Below the pieces are notes generated by a model. The model was not told the DNA's origin. It made no database searches and saw only the letters and a program-made list of their open reading frames with translations. Of a DNA stretch of 64,000 nucleotides, positions 9,004 to 17,476 are shown piece after piece (the stretch's first letter is position 1; the number at the start of each line of letters is the position of its first letter). This DNA is from JASGIT01 sp047601665 (GTDB lineage: Bacteria > Pseudomonadota > Gammaproteobacteria > Burkholderiales > Burkholderiaceae_C), in the NCBI GenBank assembly GCA_047601665.1, contig JASGIT010000001.1, positions 1,674,001-1,738,000 of the forward strand, in the 5' to 3' direction. The translations under genes and the position numbers were made by a program.

Positions 9004-9147
9004 GGCTGCACCTTCCTGAGATTTCCTGACACCCATAGATTGAAGGATTCAGGCGCGATGGAAAACTTGTACGGGCGAGCCCGGGCGTAGGCCATCGAAG
9101 AAATGAAGCGATGACTGCCGTGAAGGGGCGGAATGGCTGTGGCGACT

Positions 9148-9175
9148 GTCCGAAAAATGTAGATGTTTTTCGGAC
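9148..9175. repeat. 10-bp-arm inverted repeat
   Basis: GTCCGAAAAA and TTTTTCGGAC form a perfect palindrome around TGTAGATG. A smaller one (ACTGC-TCCGT-GCAGT) follows at about 9183-9197. It could be a terminator or a protein-binding site near the AlpA-like promoter; the sequence does not decide. Confidence 0.6.
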
Positions 9176-9260
9176 TAACGATGACTGCTCCGTGCAGTCG
9201 GAAGGCCAGCAGCATCACCCGTTTTCACTGGCGAAAACCCTGGGCGTCCCGGCGTTCCGC

Positions 9261-9385
9261 CGTCGCGCTGTCGTGCCGGCGCATCGAGCCGCCTGCGGCG
9301 TCTCGCCCCTGTCGGGCTTCCATCGTCCCCTCGCTTCGCTCGGCTGACGCCTCCGGCCCTGGCGGGCCTGCGCGCTGCGCTTGCA
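9261..9385. repeat. ICE-internal direct repeat A, copy 1
   Basis: Closely similar to 11113-11249, including the shared run GCATCGAGCCGCCTGCGGCG and CGGGCTTCCATCGTCCCCTC. No coding role seen. Confidence 0.75.
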
Positions 9386-9429
9386 CGATACCGGGGCGCG
9401 TGGTGGTGGGAGGGGCGGTCTTGCTGTGT

Positions 9430-9577
9430 CCCTTCACCGTATCACGCCGTGCTCGCCGTCAAGGGCGGCGCGCCGCTGGCGCTTGCGTCCTGGCGGCCGT
9501 CTTCGACCCCTGACTGCTGCGCTGCGCCGTGATGGCGACGGTTCCGGGCAATTCCGCCCGAGTAACCGGAGATCCGT
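9430..9577 (+). repeat. Leader repeat, copy 1
   Basis: About 148 bases ending at the ribosome-binding site of the gene at 9579. It resembles 10054-10205, sharing GTGCTCGCCGTCAA, TGGCGCTTG, CGGCCGTCTTCGA and GGGCAATTCCGCCCG, the last being itself a small hairpin. Confidence 0.6.
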
Positions 9578-9578
9578 C

Positions 9579-9968
9579 ATGCATGACAAGTCACACGTTT
9601 CCCTCGAACAGCACGTTTGCCTGGTGTGCGGCCAAGCGTTCGACACCGGCGCCATCCTGCTGGACAAGCGCCTGCGCGCGAGCATGGAGCGCCACACGAA
9701 GACGGGCTGGGGCCTGTGCCCCGAGCATCAGAAGCTGTTCGATGACGGCTTCGTCGCGCTGGTCGAGTGCGATCCCAAGCGCAGTGGTGCGGCAGCGGGT
9801 GGCCGTTTGAAGCCCGAGCAGGCATATCGCACGGGTCGGTCGGCCCACCTGCGGCGCGCGGTGTTCGCGCAGGTGTTCAACGTGCCGATCGACGACAAGC
9901 AGGCTTGCGTGTTCGTCGAGCCTGGGGTCATCGACCAGTTGGCGTCGATGGTGGCGCCAGCGCGCTGA
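9579..9968 (+). CDS. Small ICE protein with a possible zinc site
   Basis: A 129-residue protein of unknown function, conserved-looking and in good codon context. It has C14-x2-C17 (CLVCGQ) and C47-x2-H50 (CPEH), which together could hold a zinc ion. The start at 9579 is set by CCGGAGATCCGTC directly upstream. It stands next to the DUF2958 gene and shares its leader sequence, so the two are probably expressed under the same control. Confidence 0.65.
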   Translation: MHDKSHVSLEQHVCLVCGQAFDTGAILLDKRLRASMERHTKTGWGLCPEHQKLFDDGFVALVECDPKRSGAAAGGRLKPEQAYRTGRSAHLRRAVFAQVFNVPIDDKQACVFVEPGVIDQLASMVAPAR

Positions 9969-10053
9969 TCGCCCCCGTCTCGAAGCGCCGCCCCTGTCGG
10001 GGTGGCGCTCTTTTTCTTCTGCGCCTGGTGTGCGGAAAGGGCGGCTTGCTGAT

Positions 10054-10205
10054 CCCTTCATCGTGCCACGGCGTGCTCGCCGTCAATGACTGCGCGCCCG
10101 TGGCGCTTGTGGCCTCGCGGCCGTCTTCGATCCTTGACCGCTTGCGCTGCGCCGTGCCCCGGAAGGGTCGGGCAATTCCGCCCGGCAACCTTTCAGGAGA
10201 TCACC
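10054..10205 (+). repeat. Leader repeat, copy 2
   Basis: Paired with 9430-9577 (see that entry). It ends in TTTCAGGAGATCACC, the ribosome-binding site of the DUF2958 gene. A weaker relative may lie before the ParB-like gene at about 11328-11440. Confidence 0.6.
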
Positions 10206-10556
10206 ATGAACAACGCACTCATCACTGCCGAGCAGCGCATCGTGCTGCTGGCCAACGGCCGTGAAGCGCTGGAGAACCCGCAGTTCGATCCGGTGCCCGT
10301 GGTCAAGCTGTTCACGCCCGATGCCGGCGCGACCTGGCTGCTGACCTCGATGGACCCCGACGACCACGACCATGCCTACGGGCTTTGCGACCTGGGGCTG
10401 GGGATGCCGGAAATCGGCTGGGTGAGCCTGGCTGAGCTTGCAGCAGTACGCGGCGGGCTGGGCTTGCCGGTCGAGCGTGATCTGTATTTCCGGGCGGAGA
10501 AGCGCCTGAGCGGCTATGCGCGCGATGCGCGGCTGGCCGGGCGCATCGTTGTCTGA
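10206..10556 (+). CDS. DUF2958 domain protein
   Basis: A 116-residue protein matching DUF2958 by LFTPDAGATWLLTSMDPDDHDHAYGLCDLGLGMPEIG-type spacing, here read as a Thr-Trp-Leu-Leu core, an Asp/His cluster and a GMPE turn. Its function is unknown; it is common on conjugative plasmids and ICEs. CAGGAG seven bases upstream supports the start. Confidence 0.85.
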   Translation: MNNALITAEQRIVLLANGREALENPQFDPVPVVKLFTPDAGATWLLTSMDPDDHDHAYGLCDLGLGMPEIGWVSLAELAAVRGGLGLPVERDLYFRAEKRLSGYARDARLAGRIVV

Positions 10557-10629
10557 CCCGCCCTTGGAGCGCTGCAAGGCGCTCCTTGCCGCAGTCCGCG
10601 TGCGTGCCATTGAAGCCCGCAGGAGTGCG

Positions 10630-11013
10630 TCAGCTATGTGTCGTCAGAAGGTTGGCATCGCGTGCCACGCGCCACTTGCCATCGGAACCCTTGCGCAACA
10701 GCGTGAGCGTGTACCCCGATCGACGGATGGGGCCGCCGCCGGGCGGCGTGACCGTCATGTCGATCTTGTTGCGAATGAAGGCCCAGCTTCCATGCGTCTC
10801 CAGCTCGACGATCTGATTCGTACCCTCTATCCGGGTGTCGCCCATGCTGGAAGACGCTGCGGCAAAAGCCTCCTTGCCGAATGGCTCCTGTCCAGGCACC
10901 GTGAAAACCACATCGTCTGTCATCAACGCAAGAACGGTTGCCAGGTCGCCACTCTGGCTCGCTGTCATCCAGGTCTCGACGACTTGCCGAATCGCCTTTT
11001 CGTCATCGGTCAT
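10630..11013 (-). CDS. NTF2-like (SgcJ/EcaC or DUF4440) protein
   Basis: A 127-residue cone-shaped NTF2-like domain protein: AIRQVVETWMTASQSGD at the start, LMTDDVVFTVPG, and a final WRVARDANLLT. Members include small enzymes and binding proteins, so the role cannot be stated. It sits alone on the opposite strand within the maintenance block, so it is probably cargo inserted there. Confidence 0.82.
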   Translation of the reverse strand: MTDDEKAIRQVVETWMTASQSGDLATVLALMTDDVVFTVPGQEPFGKEAFAAASSSMGDTRIEGTNQIVELETHGSWAFIRNKIDMTVTPPGGGPIRRSGYTLTLLRKGSDGKWRVARDANLLTTHS

Positions 11014-11591
11014 TCCAAAGCCTCCGCTGTATCACCACCGAACTCGATCGGAGTTGCCGAATTCGCCGCTTGATCGAAATCCTAGCGTCCCCGGCCACCT
11101 GGGAGATGGCCGGTCGCGCTGTCGTGCGCGCAGCGCATCGAGCCGCCTGCGGCGTCTCGCCCCATTCGGGCTTCCATCGTCCCCTCGCTCCGCTCGGCTG
11201 ACGCCTCCGGCCCGGCTTGCCTGATCCGGGCCTGCGCGCTTCGCTTGCCATGCGGTAGGCACATCGAGGCGGCCGTTGCCGTGTCCAGCCGTCTTCCCTG
11301 ACTCCATCACCTTGTCCGCGACTGTAGCCCGCGGCCGTGTGCCGTCAAGGCGCGCCAGGCCGTGTCCTCGGCTGCGCCTGCGGGCCGCACCTACCTGGCG
11401 CTTGCCTCCTTGACGGCCCCCGTCCACGGGCTCCCTTGCGTCGCGGGCGATGAACTCAGGAAAGACGGTGGCAACAGGGCCAGCCGGGTTCTTCGTGCCA
11501 ACCGCACCGAACAGCCGAAAGGCTGGGCTCCGAATCTAGGAATCCGGTGTGCGGTTTTCTTCAACAGCCTTTTTTGTTCAGGAGATAGACC
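11014..11591. other. Non-coding interval upstream of the ParB-like gene
   Basis: No supportable gene. It contains repeat A copy 2 and a leader resembling those at 9430 and 10054. Confidence 0.6.
11113..11249. repeat. ICE-internal direct repeat A, copy 2
   Basis: Pairs with 9261-9385 and differs by a few substitutions and two short indels. Recombination between the copies would delete the zinc-site gene, the DUF2958 gene and the NTF2-like gene. Confidence 0.75.
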
Positions 11592-13649
11592 ATGAATGCC
11601 ATCACGCAAACCGAAGCTCGCGCCATCCAGGCCACCACGCTGGAAGCCGCCGACCCGTCCAAGAACCTGATTCTGGTTCCGCTGTCGCGGCTGGTGCTGC
11701 GCCGATACGGCCGCAGGTCCAGCAACGTGCGCAAGTCCGTTCGGCGCATGTCCATCCCTCAGCTTGCCGCCAGCATCCTGCGTGTCGGCCTGCTGCAAAA
11801 CCTGATCGTGATCGAGGCCGGCAGCGGGTATTACGAGGTGGTTGCCGGGGGGCGTCGCTTCTCTGCCCTCAAGCTGCTGGCGAAGATGCACCGCATCAGC
11901 AAGGATTGGGAGGTGCCCTGCCTGCCGGTGGCCGACCGCACGGCCCGCACCGCCAGCCTGACCGAGAACGTGCAGCGCGAGGCCATGCACCCCGCAGACC
12001 AGTTTGAAGCCTTCGCGGGGCTGGTGGCCGAAGGCCGTCCCATCGAGGACATTGCGGCGGATTTCAGCGTCACGCCGCTGGTGGTGCAGCGCCGCTTGAA
12101 GCTGGCGAACGTCTCGCCGCGCCTGATGGACGACTACCGGGCCGACGCCGTGAGCCTGGATCAGTTGATGGCGCTCGCCATCACCGACGACCATGCCGCC
12201 CAGGAGCGTGCGTTCTACGACGCGCCGACGTGGCAGCGCAGCCCGTCCGCCTTGCGCGAGCGTTTGACGGAGCGCGAGATTGACGCCTACCGCAATCCGC
12301 TGGTGCGTTTCGTCGGGCTCGACGCCTACGAGGCCGCAGGCGGTGGCGTGCGCCGCGACCTGTTCGCGGAAGATGACGCGGGCGTGTACCTGACCGATGC
12401 CGCGCTGCTGGATCGGCTGTTGCAAGAGAAGCTGGCAGTCATCGCCGCCGAGGTGAAGGCCGAAGGCTGGGCCTGGGCGGACGCCACGCCGGGTGTGACC
12501 CATGCCGACCTGCACGCTTTCCAGCGCGCCCCGCGAATCCGGCGTGAACCGACCAAGCGCGAGGCGCAGCGCATCGAGAAGCTGGAAGCCCGAGTGCAGG
12601 CCCTGGGCGAGGCCATCGACGCCGCGATGGAGGAAAACGACGAGAGCAAGGCCGAAGCCTTGCAGGAGGAAGGCGAAGCCCTGGGCGAGCAGTTGCAGGC
12701 GCTGGAGGACGGCTTGCAGGAATACGGCCCCAACGTGAAGGCCGCAGCCGGGGCCATCGTCACCATCGACCGCGACGGGCAGGCCGTGATCCATCGCGGG
12801 TTGATGCGTGAAGCCGAGGCCAAGGCGCTGCGCACGCTCGAAAGGCTGCGCCAAGGGTTCAGTGGCGAGGACGCCGCGAACGACGAGGGCAGCGCGGAAG
12901 GCGGCGACGAACCCAAGGCCGTGAGCCTGTCCGACCGGCTGGCGCAGCGCCTGAGCGCGCATCGCACCGCCGCGCTGCAAATCGAAGTGGCCCGCCATCC
13001 GCACGTCGCCCTGGCCGCGCTGGTGCATGGCATGGTGCAGAGCGTCTTGCAGGATCGCCGCTACGGGCACGATCTGCCGCTAGGCGTGCGCCTGACCGTA
13101 CAGGGCCGGCTGGACAGCATGGCCCCGGACTGGCCCGAGTCGCCCGCCGCCGTGGCGCTGCGCGAAGCGCAGCAGGCATGCGCTGACAAGCTGCCCGAGG
13201 ACAGCGCCGAACTGTTCGCCGCGCTGCTGGCGATGGAGCAGGGCGAATTGGTCAAGCTGCTGGCCGTGTGCGTGGCCTCGACGGTGGACGTGGTGACGCA
13301 TCGGGCTGCGCCCAGCCAGCCCGGCCAGGAACTGGCGCAGGCTGTGGGCCTGGACATGGCCGAATGGTGGCAGCCGACCGCAGAAGGCTACTTCAGGCAT
13401 GTTTCCAAGGCCGCGATCCTGCAAGCCGTTGGCGAGTACGCGCCGCAGGAAGTCAACCGGCTGGCGAAGCTCAAGAAGGCCGACATTGCCAGCGAGGCCG
13501 AGCGGCTGGCCGATGGCACGGGCTGGATGCCTGCGATCTTCAAGGCGGAAGCCTCGCAATCGTCGCAGGCAGAGCCGCAGGAGCAGGACGAAGCCCCGGA
13601 GGACGCCGAAGCAATGGCGGATGAATCCGCTGTGGGGCTGGCCGCTTGA
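11592..13649 (+). CDS. ParB/RepB/Spo0J-family protein
   Basis: A 685-residue protein. The N-terminal ParB nuclease-like domain (about residues 28-130) includes NLIVIEAGSGYYEVVAGGRR and LTENVQREAMHPADQFEAF, the CTP-binding and box II regions of ParB; a KorB-type helix-turn-helix region follows (IEDIAADFSVTPLVVQRRL). The C-terminal half is long and contains an acidic coiled coil (about 315-380), unlike plain partition ParB. On ICEs such large ParB-like proteins are linked to maintenance or gene control. AGGAGATAG upstream fixes the start. The cognate ParA lies 7 kb away beside a different partner. Confidence 0.88.
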   Translation: MNAITQTEARAIQATTLEAADPSKNLILVPLSRLVLRRYGRRSSNVRKSVRRMSIPQLAASILRVGLLQNLIVIEAGSGYYEVVAGGRRFSALKLLAKMHRISKDWEVPCLPVADRTARTASLTENVQREAMHPADQFEAFAGLVAEGRPIEDIAADFSVTPLVVQRRLKLANVSPRLMDDYRADAVSLDQLMALAITDDHAAQERAFYDAPTWQRSPSALRERLTEREIDAYRNPLVRFVGLDAYEAAGGGVRRDLFAEDDAGVYLTDAALLDRLLQEKLAVIAAEVKAEGWAWADATPGVTHADLHAFQRAPRIRREPTKREAQRIEKLEARVQALGEAIDAAMEENDESKAEALQEEGEALGEQLQALEDGLQEYGPNVKAAAGAIVTIDRDGQAVIHRGLMREAEAKALRTLERLRQGFSGEDAANDEGSAEGGDEPKAVSLSDRLAQRLSAHRTAALQIEVARHPHVALAALVHGMVQSVLQDRRYGHDLPLGVRLTVQGRLDSMAPDWPESPAAVALREAQQACADKLPEDSAELFAALLAMEQGELVKLLAVCVASTVDVVTHRAAPSQPGQELAQAVGLDMAEWWQPTAEGYFRHVSKAAILQAVGEYAPQEVNRLAKLKKADIASEAERLADGTGWMPAIFKAEASQSSQAEPQEQDEAPEDAEAMADESAVGLAA

Positions 13650-13666
13650 TCCTCATCCGCAGAGAA

Positions 13667-13693
13667 GCGCCCCGGTTCATCCGGGGCGCTTTG
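13667..13693 (+). terminator. Terminator after the ParB-like gene
   Basis: GCGCCCCGG-TTCAT-CCGGGGCGC, a perfect 9-bp stem, followed by TTTG, 18 bases after the stop. Confidence 0.8.
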
Positions 13694-13728
13694 CCTTGTG
13701 TGCTGGCTCAGGCCGGCAAGTCAAAAAT

Positions 13729-13817
13729 CCGGGCGCGGCAGTGGCCGCGCCCGGTGTTCAAGGCCAACAGTCAAATTAGAACGCCGCCGCCTGAGCTACC
13801 GCCAAGGCGGCGGCGTT
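13729..13817. repeat. Two strong tandem palindromes
   Basis: Hairpin 1 has 11-bp perfect arms (13729-13739 with 13744-13754, loop AGTG). Hairpin 2 has 13-bp perfect arms, AACGCCGCCGCCT at 13780-13792 and its complement at 13805-13817. Neither has a good T-run on the plus strand. They separate the maintenance block from the gene at 13864. Confidence 0.75.
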
Positions 13818-13863
13818 GTAGGTAACTTTGGTCGCGTCCTCTCGCTGACAGCACAATGCTGGC

Positions 13864-14691
13864 ATGTCTGCCGAACCCTCCCTTCCAATCGACGTTATCC
13901 GCGATGCCCTCGAACGCTCGGGATACCTGATGAAGTCTCGCGTTGTGCGTGCACTCGCAGAGGCGGATTTTTTTGTTGAGCCCAATGTCACGCACAACAC
14001 CGCTCATGGTGCGGCACGGGGAATTGACCTTACGGCGGAAGCAGTCCGTGGACTGAACCACCGTGGTGTTTGCGTGAAGACCACGTTCGTGATTCAGACC
14101 CTAAACAATGCTTATCCCATAGTTCTCCTGACGGAGCGGCCATCAACGCCCAACGCAGACTTCGAGAACTACATCAAGTTCGGAACCAGCCCCGATCCGT
14201 GCCCCTTCTTAGATCAGATTCACGTCTATGACGAGCGTGCAGCAGACTGGCATAACCTATTTTCGGAGATTTGCGCGCTGGACAAGCCACACGGACAGGG
14301 TGAGTTCACGGCACACCGATCCGATGACATCTACCTGTCGCTGCTCAACGCGAGCCAGTACACGGAAGATGAGGTAGGTGCATTTAACGAGTGGATTTCA
14401 AAGGAAACCGGACGGTACTGGCGCCTGTTCTTCTGGCACCCCATTGTGGTTGTGAGTGGCCAGCTTTTGACCGCGAAGGTTGCGGCGGGCGGAACGGTGC
14501 AATTACAAGAAGTGCCGCTCGCCAGGCTGGAGTTCAACTGGCACGATGGTGAAGACCGGAAAACGACCGTCGTGGAGGTGGTTCGAGAGGACTTCCTGCT
14601 GGAGCGCCTTGATTCGATACGTGCGCAGGACGACGCCATCGAGGCGCGCATTCACGAAATCAAGTCGGCGCGAGAGCCTGAAGCCGACTGA
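13864..14691 (+). CDS. Hypothetical protein, possible degenerate nuclease fold
   Basis: A 275-residue protein that I do not recognise. The N-terminal part (LAEADFFVEPNV, then GIDLTAEAV, then GVCVKTTFVIQ) has the spacing of PD-(D/E)XK restriction-type nucleases (E..ID...xxK), but the final lysine context is poor, so this is only an inference. The C-terminal part ends in a charged helix (LERLDSIRAQDDAIEARIHE). It is richer in A and T than the neighbours, which suggests later acquisition. Confidence 0.7.
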   Translation: MSAEPSLPIDVIRDALERSGYLMKSRVVRALAEADFFVEPNVTHNTAHGAARGIDLTAEAVRGLNHRGVCVKTTFVIQTLNNAYPIVLLTERPSTPNADFENYIKFGTSPDPCPFLDQIHVYDERAADWHNLFSEICALDKPHGQGEFTAHRSDDIYLSLLNASQYTEDEVGAFNEWISKETGRYWRLFFWHPIVVVSGQLLTAKVAAGGTVQLQEVPLARLEFNWHDGEDRKTTVVEVVREDFLLERLDSIRAQDDAIEARIHEIKSAREPEAD

Positions 14692-15509
14692 CGGGTCATC
14701 AAAGAAGCGGTACTTCAGCGCAACTTCAGGCGTTCCGGCGCGTTGCGCCGTCGGGCTTTGCGGGCTTCGCCCCGTGCCGACTTCGCCGTCACGGCCTTCG
14801 GCTTCAATCCCTAACGCAGCTTCGCGCCCTTGCAGGGCGCTGCGCGCTGGCGCTTGCCTCCAGGGGACAGCCCTGCGGGCTATCCCCACCGCGCGTTGCT
14901 TGGCGCCCCTCGATACCGCCGAACCGGCTGGTGCCGGATCGGCCTGGCCAGCACTCCACACAAGGCCCCACCGCAGTGGGTGGGTGGCGGCGGGTACGCC
15001 GTGACTTGCTGCGGCAGGTTGCACGAAAGCGTGCCGTCCCCGACGCTGGCGGGCAGTGTTCCGCGTGTCACGAAGGACGGTTCACAGACATCCCGCCCGG
15101 CCTCGCAGGGTTCGCAAGCCGCGCCTGGGAACCCGCCGCCGCAGGAAGCCGGGGGCGTTGTCCCGCAGTCGTTGGTGGTGGTCTTGCAGGCGTCAGGGGG
15201 CGTGCCGGCGCAGCCTTCGTGCGGGGATGCCGAGTCGGCCATGTCTCCTTGCGGGGTGCGGGTACGGCCCAAGGCGTCCTTGTCTTGTTGCGAATCCTGG
15301 CGGTGGCGCGGGCTTCATGTCTGCAACCTTCCAGCTCAAATAATTTCCCCGCCGCTGTGCGGCTCCTCGCGGGACAAATTATTGGATCTTCCAGGTGCTC
15401 CACTGCGTTGCGCCCGCAAGCGGTGCAGCCAGCCCTTCCCCCGCCGGACGGATCGCAACAAGGACGCGATGGGCGCGACCCTTGTTCAACTACCGTAAGG
15501 AGATTCATC
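14692..15509. other. Long non-coding interval before DUF736
   Basis: Open frames here are GC-driven, lack ribosome-binding sites, and have unlikely composition, so I call none. It includes a TGGCGCTTGCCTCC motif (about 14850) shared with other ICE leaders and a hairpin at 15339-15383. Confidence 0.55.
15339..15383. repeat. AT-rich-stem hairpin
   Basis: AATAATTT (15339-15346) pairs with AAATTATT (15376-15383), and the CCCCGC/GCGGG bases inside extend the stem. It stands out against the GC-rich leader, 127 bases before the DUF736 start. Confidence 0.55.
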
Positions 15510-15824
15510 ATGGCAAACATCGGCACCTTCACCGCAGAGAAAGACGGCTTCACCGGCACGCTGCGTACCCTGACGCTCAACGTCAAGGCCAAGCTGGTCC
15601 CCAACGACAAAGGGGACAACGAAAAAGCCCCGGACTACCGGGTGCAGGCAGCGGGACACGACATCGGCGCGGCGTGGAAGAAGACCAGCGAGGCCGGGCG
15701 GGAATACGTGTCCGTGAGCATCGACGATCCTTCGTTCCCGGCGACGGTCTATGCCCGCCTGATCGAGGGTGAGGACGGCACGCACGACCTGATCTGGTCG
15801 CGCAGCAAGCCCCAGGCGGCGTAA
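15510..15824 (+). CDS. DUF736 family protein
   Basis: A 104-residue protein matching DUF736: IGTFTAEKDGFTGTLRTLTL at the start, then PDYRV and SVSIDDPSFPATVYARL. The family is found almost only on conjugative elements and has no assigned function. AAGGAG lies 8 bases before the ATG. Confidence 0.93.
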   Translation: MANIGTFTAEKDGFTGTLRTLTLNVKAKLVPNDKGDNEKAPDYRVQAAGHDIGAAWKKTSEAGREYVSVSIDDPSFPATVYARLIEGEDGTHDLIWSRSKPQAA

Positions 15825-16099
15825 CCGCCGCAGCGTCCCGCCATTGCGGCGGGGCGCCCCCCCACGCGGCAAACGTGTAAGTGTCTAGAGCGACAAGTCG
15901 AGGTGGCTTGGATTTGCCTCGATCTCCAGCCCTCATGCGTCGTGCGTAAAATGTGGGCTGGCCGTCATGCAGGCCAGCCCGCCCACAAGGCAAAGTCGTT
16001 TCGACAGCACGAGATATACGAGTCTTGGTTTGACCTCATGGTCGCCGCTGGCTCGGTGTGTGGGCGCATCGAAGTCATCGCGACCGCGGAGTTCAACCC

Positions 16100-16792
16100 A
16101 TGGCCGTTTCATTTTCATCTGCTCAGATTGACCGCTTCAAACGTGAAGCCAAGAAACTCGTCCGCGAGCTTTCAATTCCCCATACCGAAGCGTTGAACCG
16201 CATTGCCACCCGGCAAGGCTTCAAGAACTGGTCTTTGCTGGCCAAACACAACGGGGCTGCGCCTGTCGTCAAAACTACGCCCTCGTTACTTCGCAGACCT
16301 GTGCCGTCGAACCAGAGCAGGTACTACTTGCATGGGGATCAGGACGAAGGCAATCCGGCTCTCTTTTACTGCGCCCGATGCGACGTGTTCACCGACGCGG
16401 AGCATTTCGATGACCCACAGTTCCACCGTGGCGAAACGCATGGTGAGCGTTATCTGGGGTCACTCGATCGCTGGAACCAGTGGTCATCGGAGTCGAAAGC
16501 GGACTGGCATCGCCCTGCTGACGCAGTGAACCTGTTGGCTGTTGCTGCCACGGCAGAGCGCGCTGCGCGCGAAGCGGCGCGCGGACCATTTCATCGATGG
16601 CTGCTCAACCAGATTGACAGGAATGATCCTGTTGGTGATCTCGCTGTGGATGCAAGGCGCGACAAGACATTCCCCACTGGAGCGAGCAACCGCCGCGAGT
16701 TGGAACACTATCTATCCCGTTATGGAGACCATGTGGTCCGGGCTTTGAGACAGGCTTGGCGCGAGTTTTCCGCGACTCAGCCAGCCGTCTGA
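16100..16792 (+). CDS. Glyoxalase-superfamily-like N-domain with YozE-like C-domain
   Basis: A 230-residue protein. Residues 1-50 (FKREAKKLVRELSIPHTEAL then ATRQGFKNWSLLAKH) resemble a small helical domain found at the start of several plasmid proteins. Residues about 165-225 (FHRWLLNQIDRNDPVGDLA, then a YL segment) match the YozE SAM-like fold. There is a CARCD motif at about 93. Function unknown. The start at 16100 begins the conserved domain. Confidence 0.72.
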   Translation: MAVSFSSAQIDRFKREAKKLVRELSIPHTEALNRIATRQGFKNWSLLAKHNGAAPVVKTTPSLLRRPVPSNQSRYYLHGDQDEGNPALFYCARCDVFTDAEHFDDPQFHRGETHGERYLGSLDRWNQWSSESKADWHRPADAVNLLAVAATAERAAREAARGPFHRWLLNQIDRNDPVGDLAVDARRDKTFPTGASNRRELEHYLSRYGDHVVRALRQAWREFSATQPAV

Positions 16793-16796
16793 CGGC

Positions 16797-17432
16797 TCAA
16801 GCCATGACCCGGATCGGCGGCTGGCCTTCGACCGGCATCTGCCAGAGCTGCTTGCGGGTCATGCGGATGCCGGGCCGGTTGATCTGGCTGTCGTTGGCCA
16901 TTTCCAGTATTCGCACTGTCTTCGAGCGCAGCACTTCTAAAGTGCATGGTGTCTTTTCAAGATACTCGTGAAAGCTGATGTGGTTCGCCACGTCTTTTTC
17001 CCAGTTCTTGACCTGATGGATGCCGGCGTAGAAGCCACTGGGGGGTGGAACGATGCGAACACCCAAGTATGTGAGCCAGCCTTCGACCTCCGGATACTTT
17101 TTCGACACGGCGGTGGGAACGATCAGGTTTTCCGGTATGCCGTGGAAGAAGAAGTCCGGCTTCTGCGACCATGCCCGCGCCAGAAACTCTGTTGGCTTCA
17201 TTAACGTTTTGCTGGTGCTGACCTCCGCGTAGAACGCGGCGGACGTGTGGTCTGCCAGGACATAGTGGACAAGGTGCTCCCGATCTGCGTCCTCGATGCC
17301 GTCGAGCTTCACTTCCATGGCCTTGCTTTGCCATTTCAGGCGTTTGTCCTTCAAGACATGCAGGTGCTTGGAAGGTGTGATGAAAAGCTGGTGGATGTAG
17401 TTTGGGTACGGCGAACTGTAGCGATTGAGCAT
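16797..17432 (-). CDS. Hypothetical protein, possibly of integrase-like fold
   Basis: A 211-residue protein that I do not recognise. It is AT-richer than its surroundings. LVHYVLADHTSAAFYAEV (Asp61), LGVRIVPPPSGFYAGIHQVK and KNWEKD (Glu145) loosely resemble the spacing of DDE integrase catalytic domains, but the middle Asp is not evident, so it may be domesticated or unrelated. It lies 44 bases downstream of the XRE regulator on the same strand and probably shares its promoter. Confidence 0.65.
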   Translation of the reverse strand: MLNRYSSPYPNYIHQLFITPSKHLHVLKDKRLKWQSKAMEVKLDGIEDADREHLVHYVLADHTSAAFYAEVSTSKTLMKPTEFLARAWSQKPDFFFHGIPENLIVPTAVSKKYPEVEGWLTYLGVRIVPPPSGFYAGIHQVKNWEKDVANHISFHEYLEKTPCTLEVLRSKTVRILEMANDSQINRPGIRMTRKQLWQMPVEGQPPIRVMA

Positions 17433-17476
17433 GTCGTATTCGGGAACTGAAGCGGGATCAGGGAGGTAGTGAAGGG

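Larger units (their letters stand above)
9004..9578. other. Non-coding interval with repeats
   Basis: No supportable gene. It holds the promoter side of the AlpA-like gene, a hairpin at 9148-9175, repeat A copy 1 (9261-9385) and leader repeat copy 1 (9430-9577). Confidence 0.6.

Noticed and set aside
11391..13070. A 559-codon frame on the minus strand
   Set aside because: Antisense of the ParB-like gene, no family resemblance, and no ribosome-binding site.
14830..15498. Open frames in the DUF736 leader
   Set aside because: Pro/Ala/Arg-rich, no start signal, and conserved sequence begins only at the DUF736 ATG.
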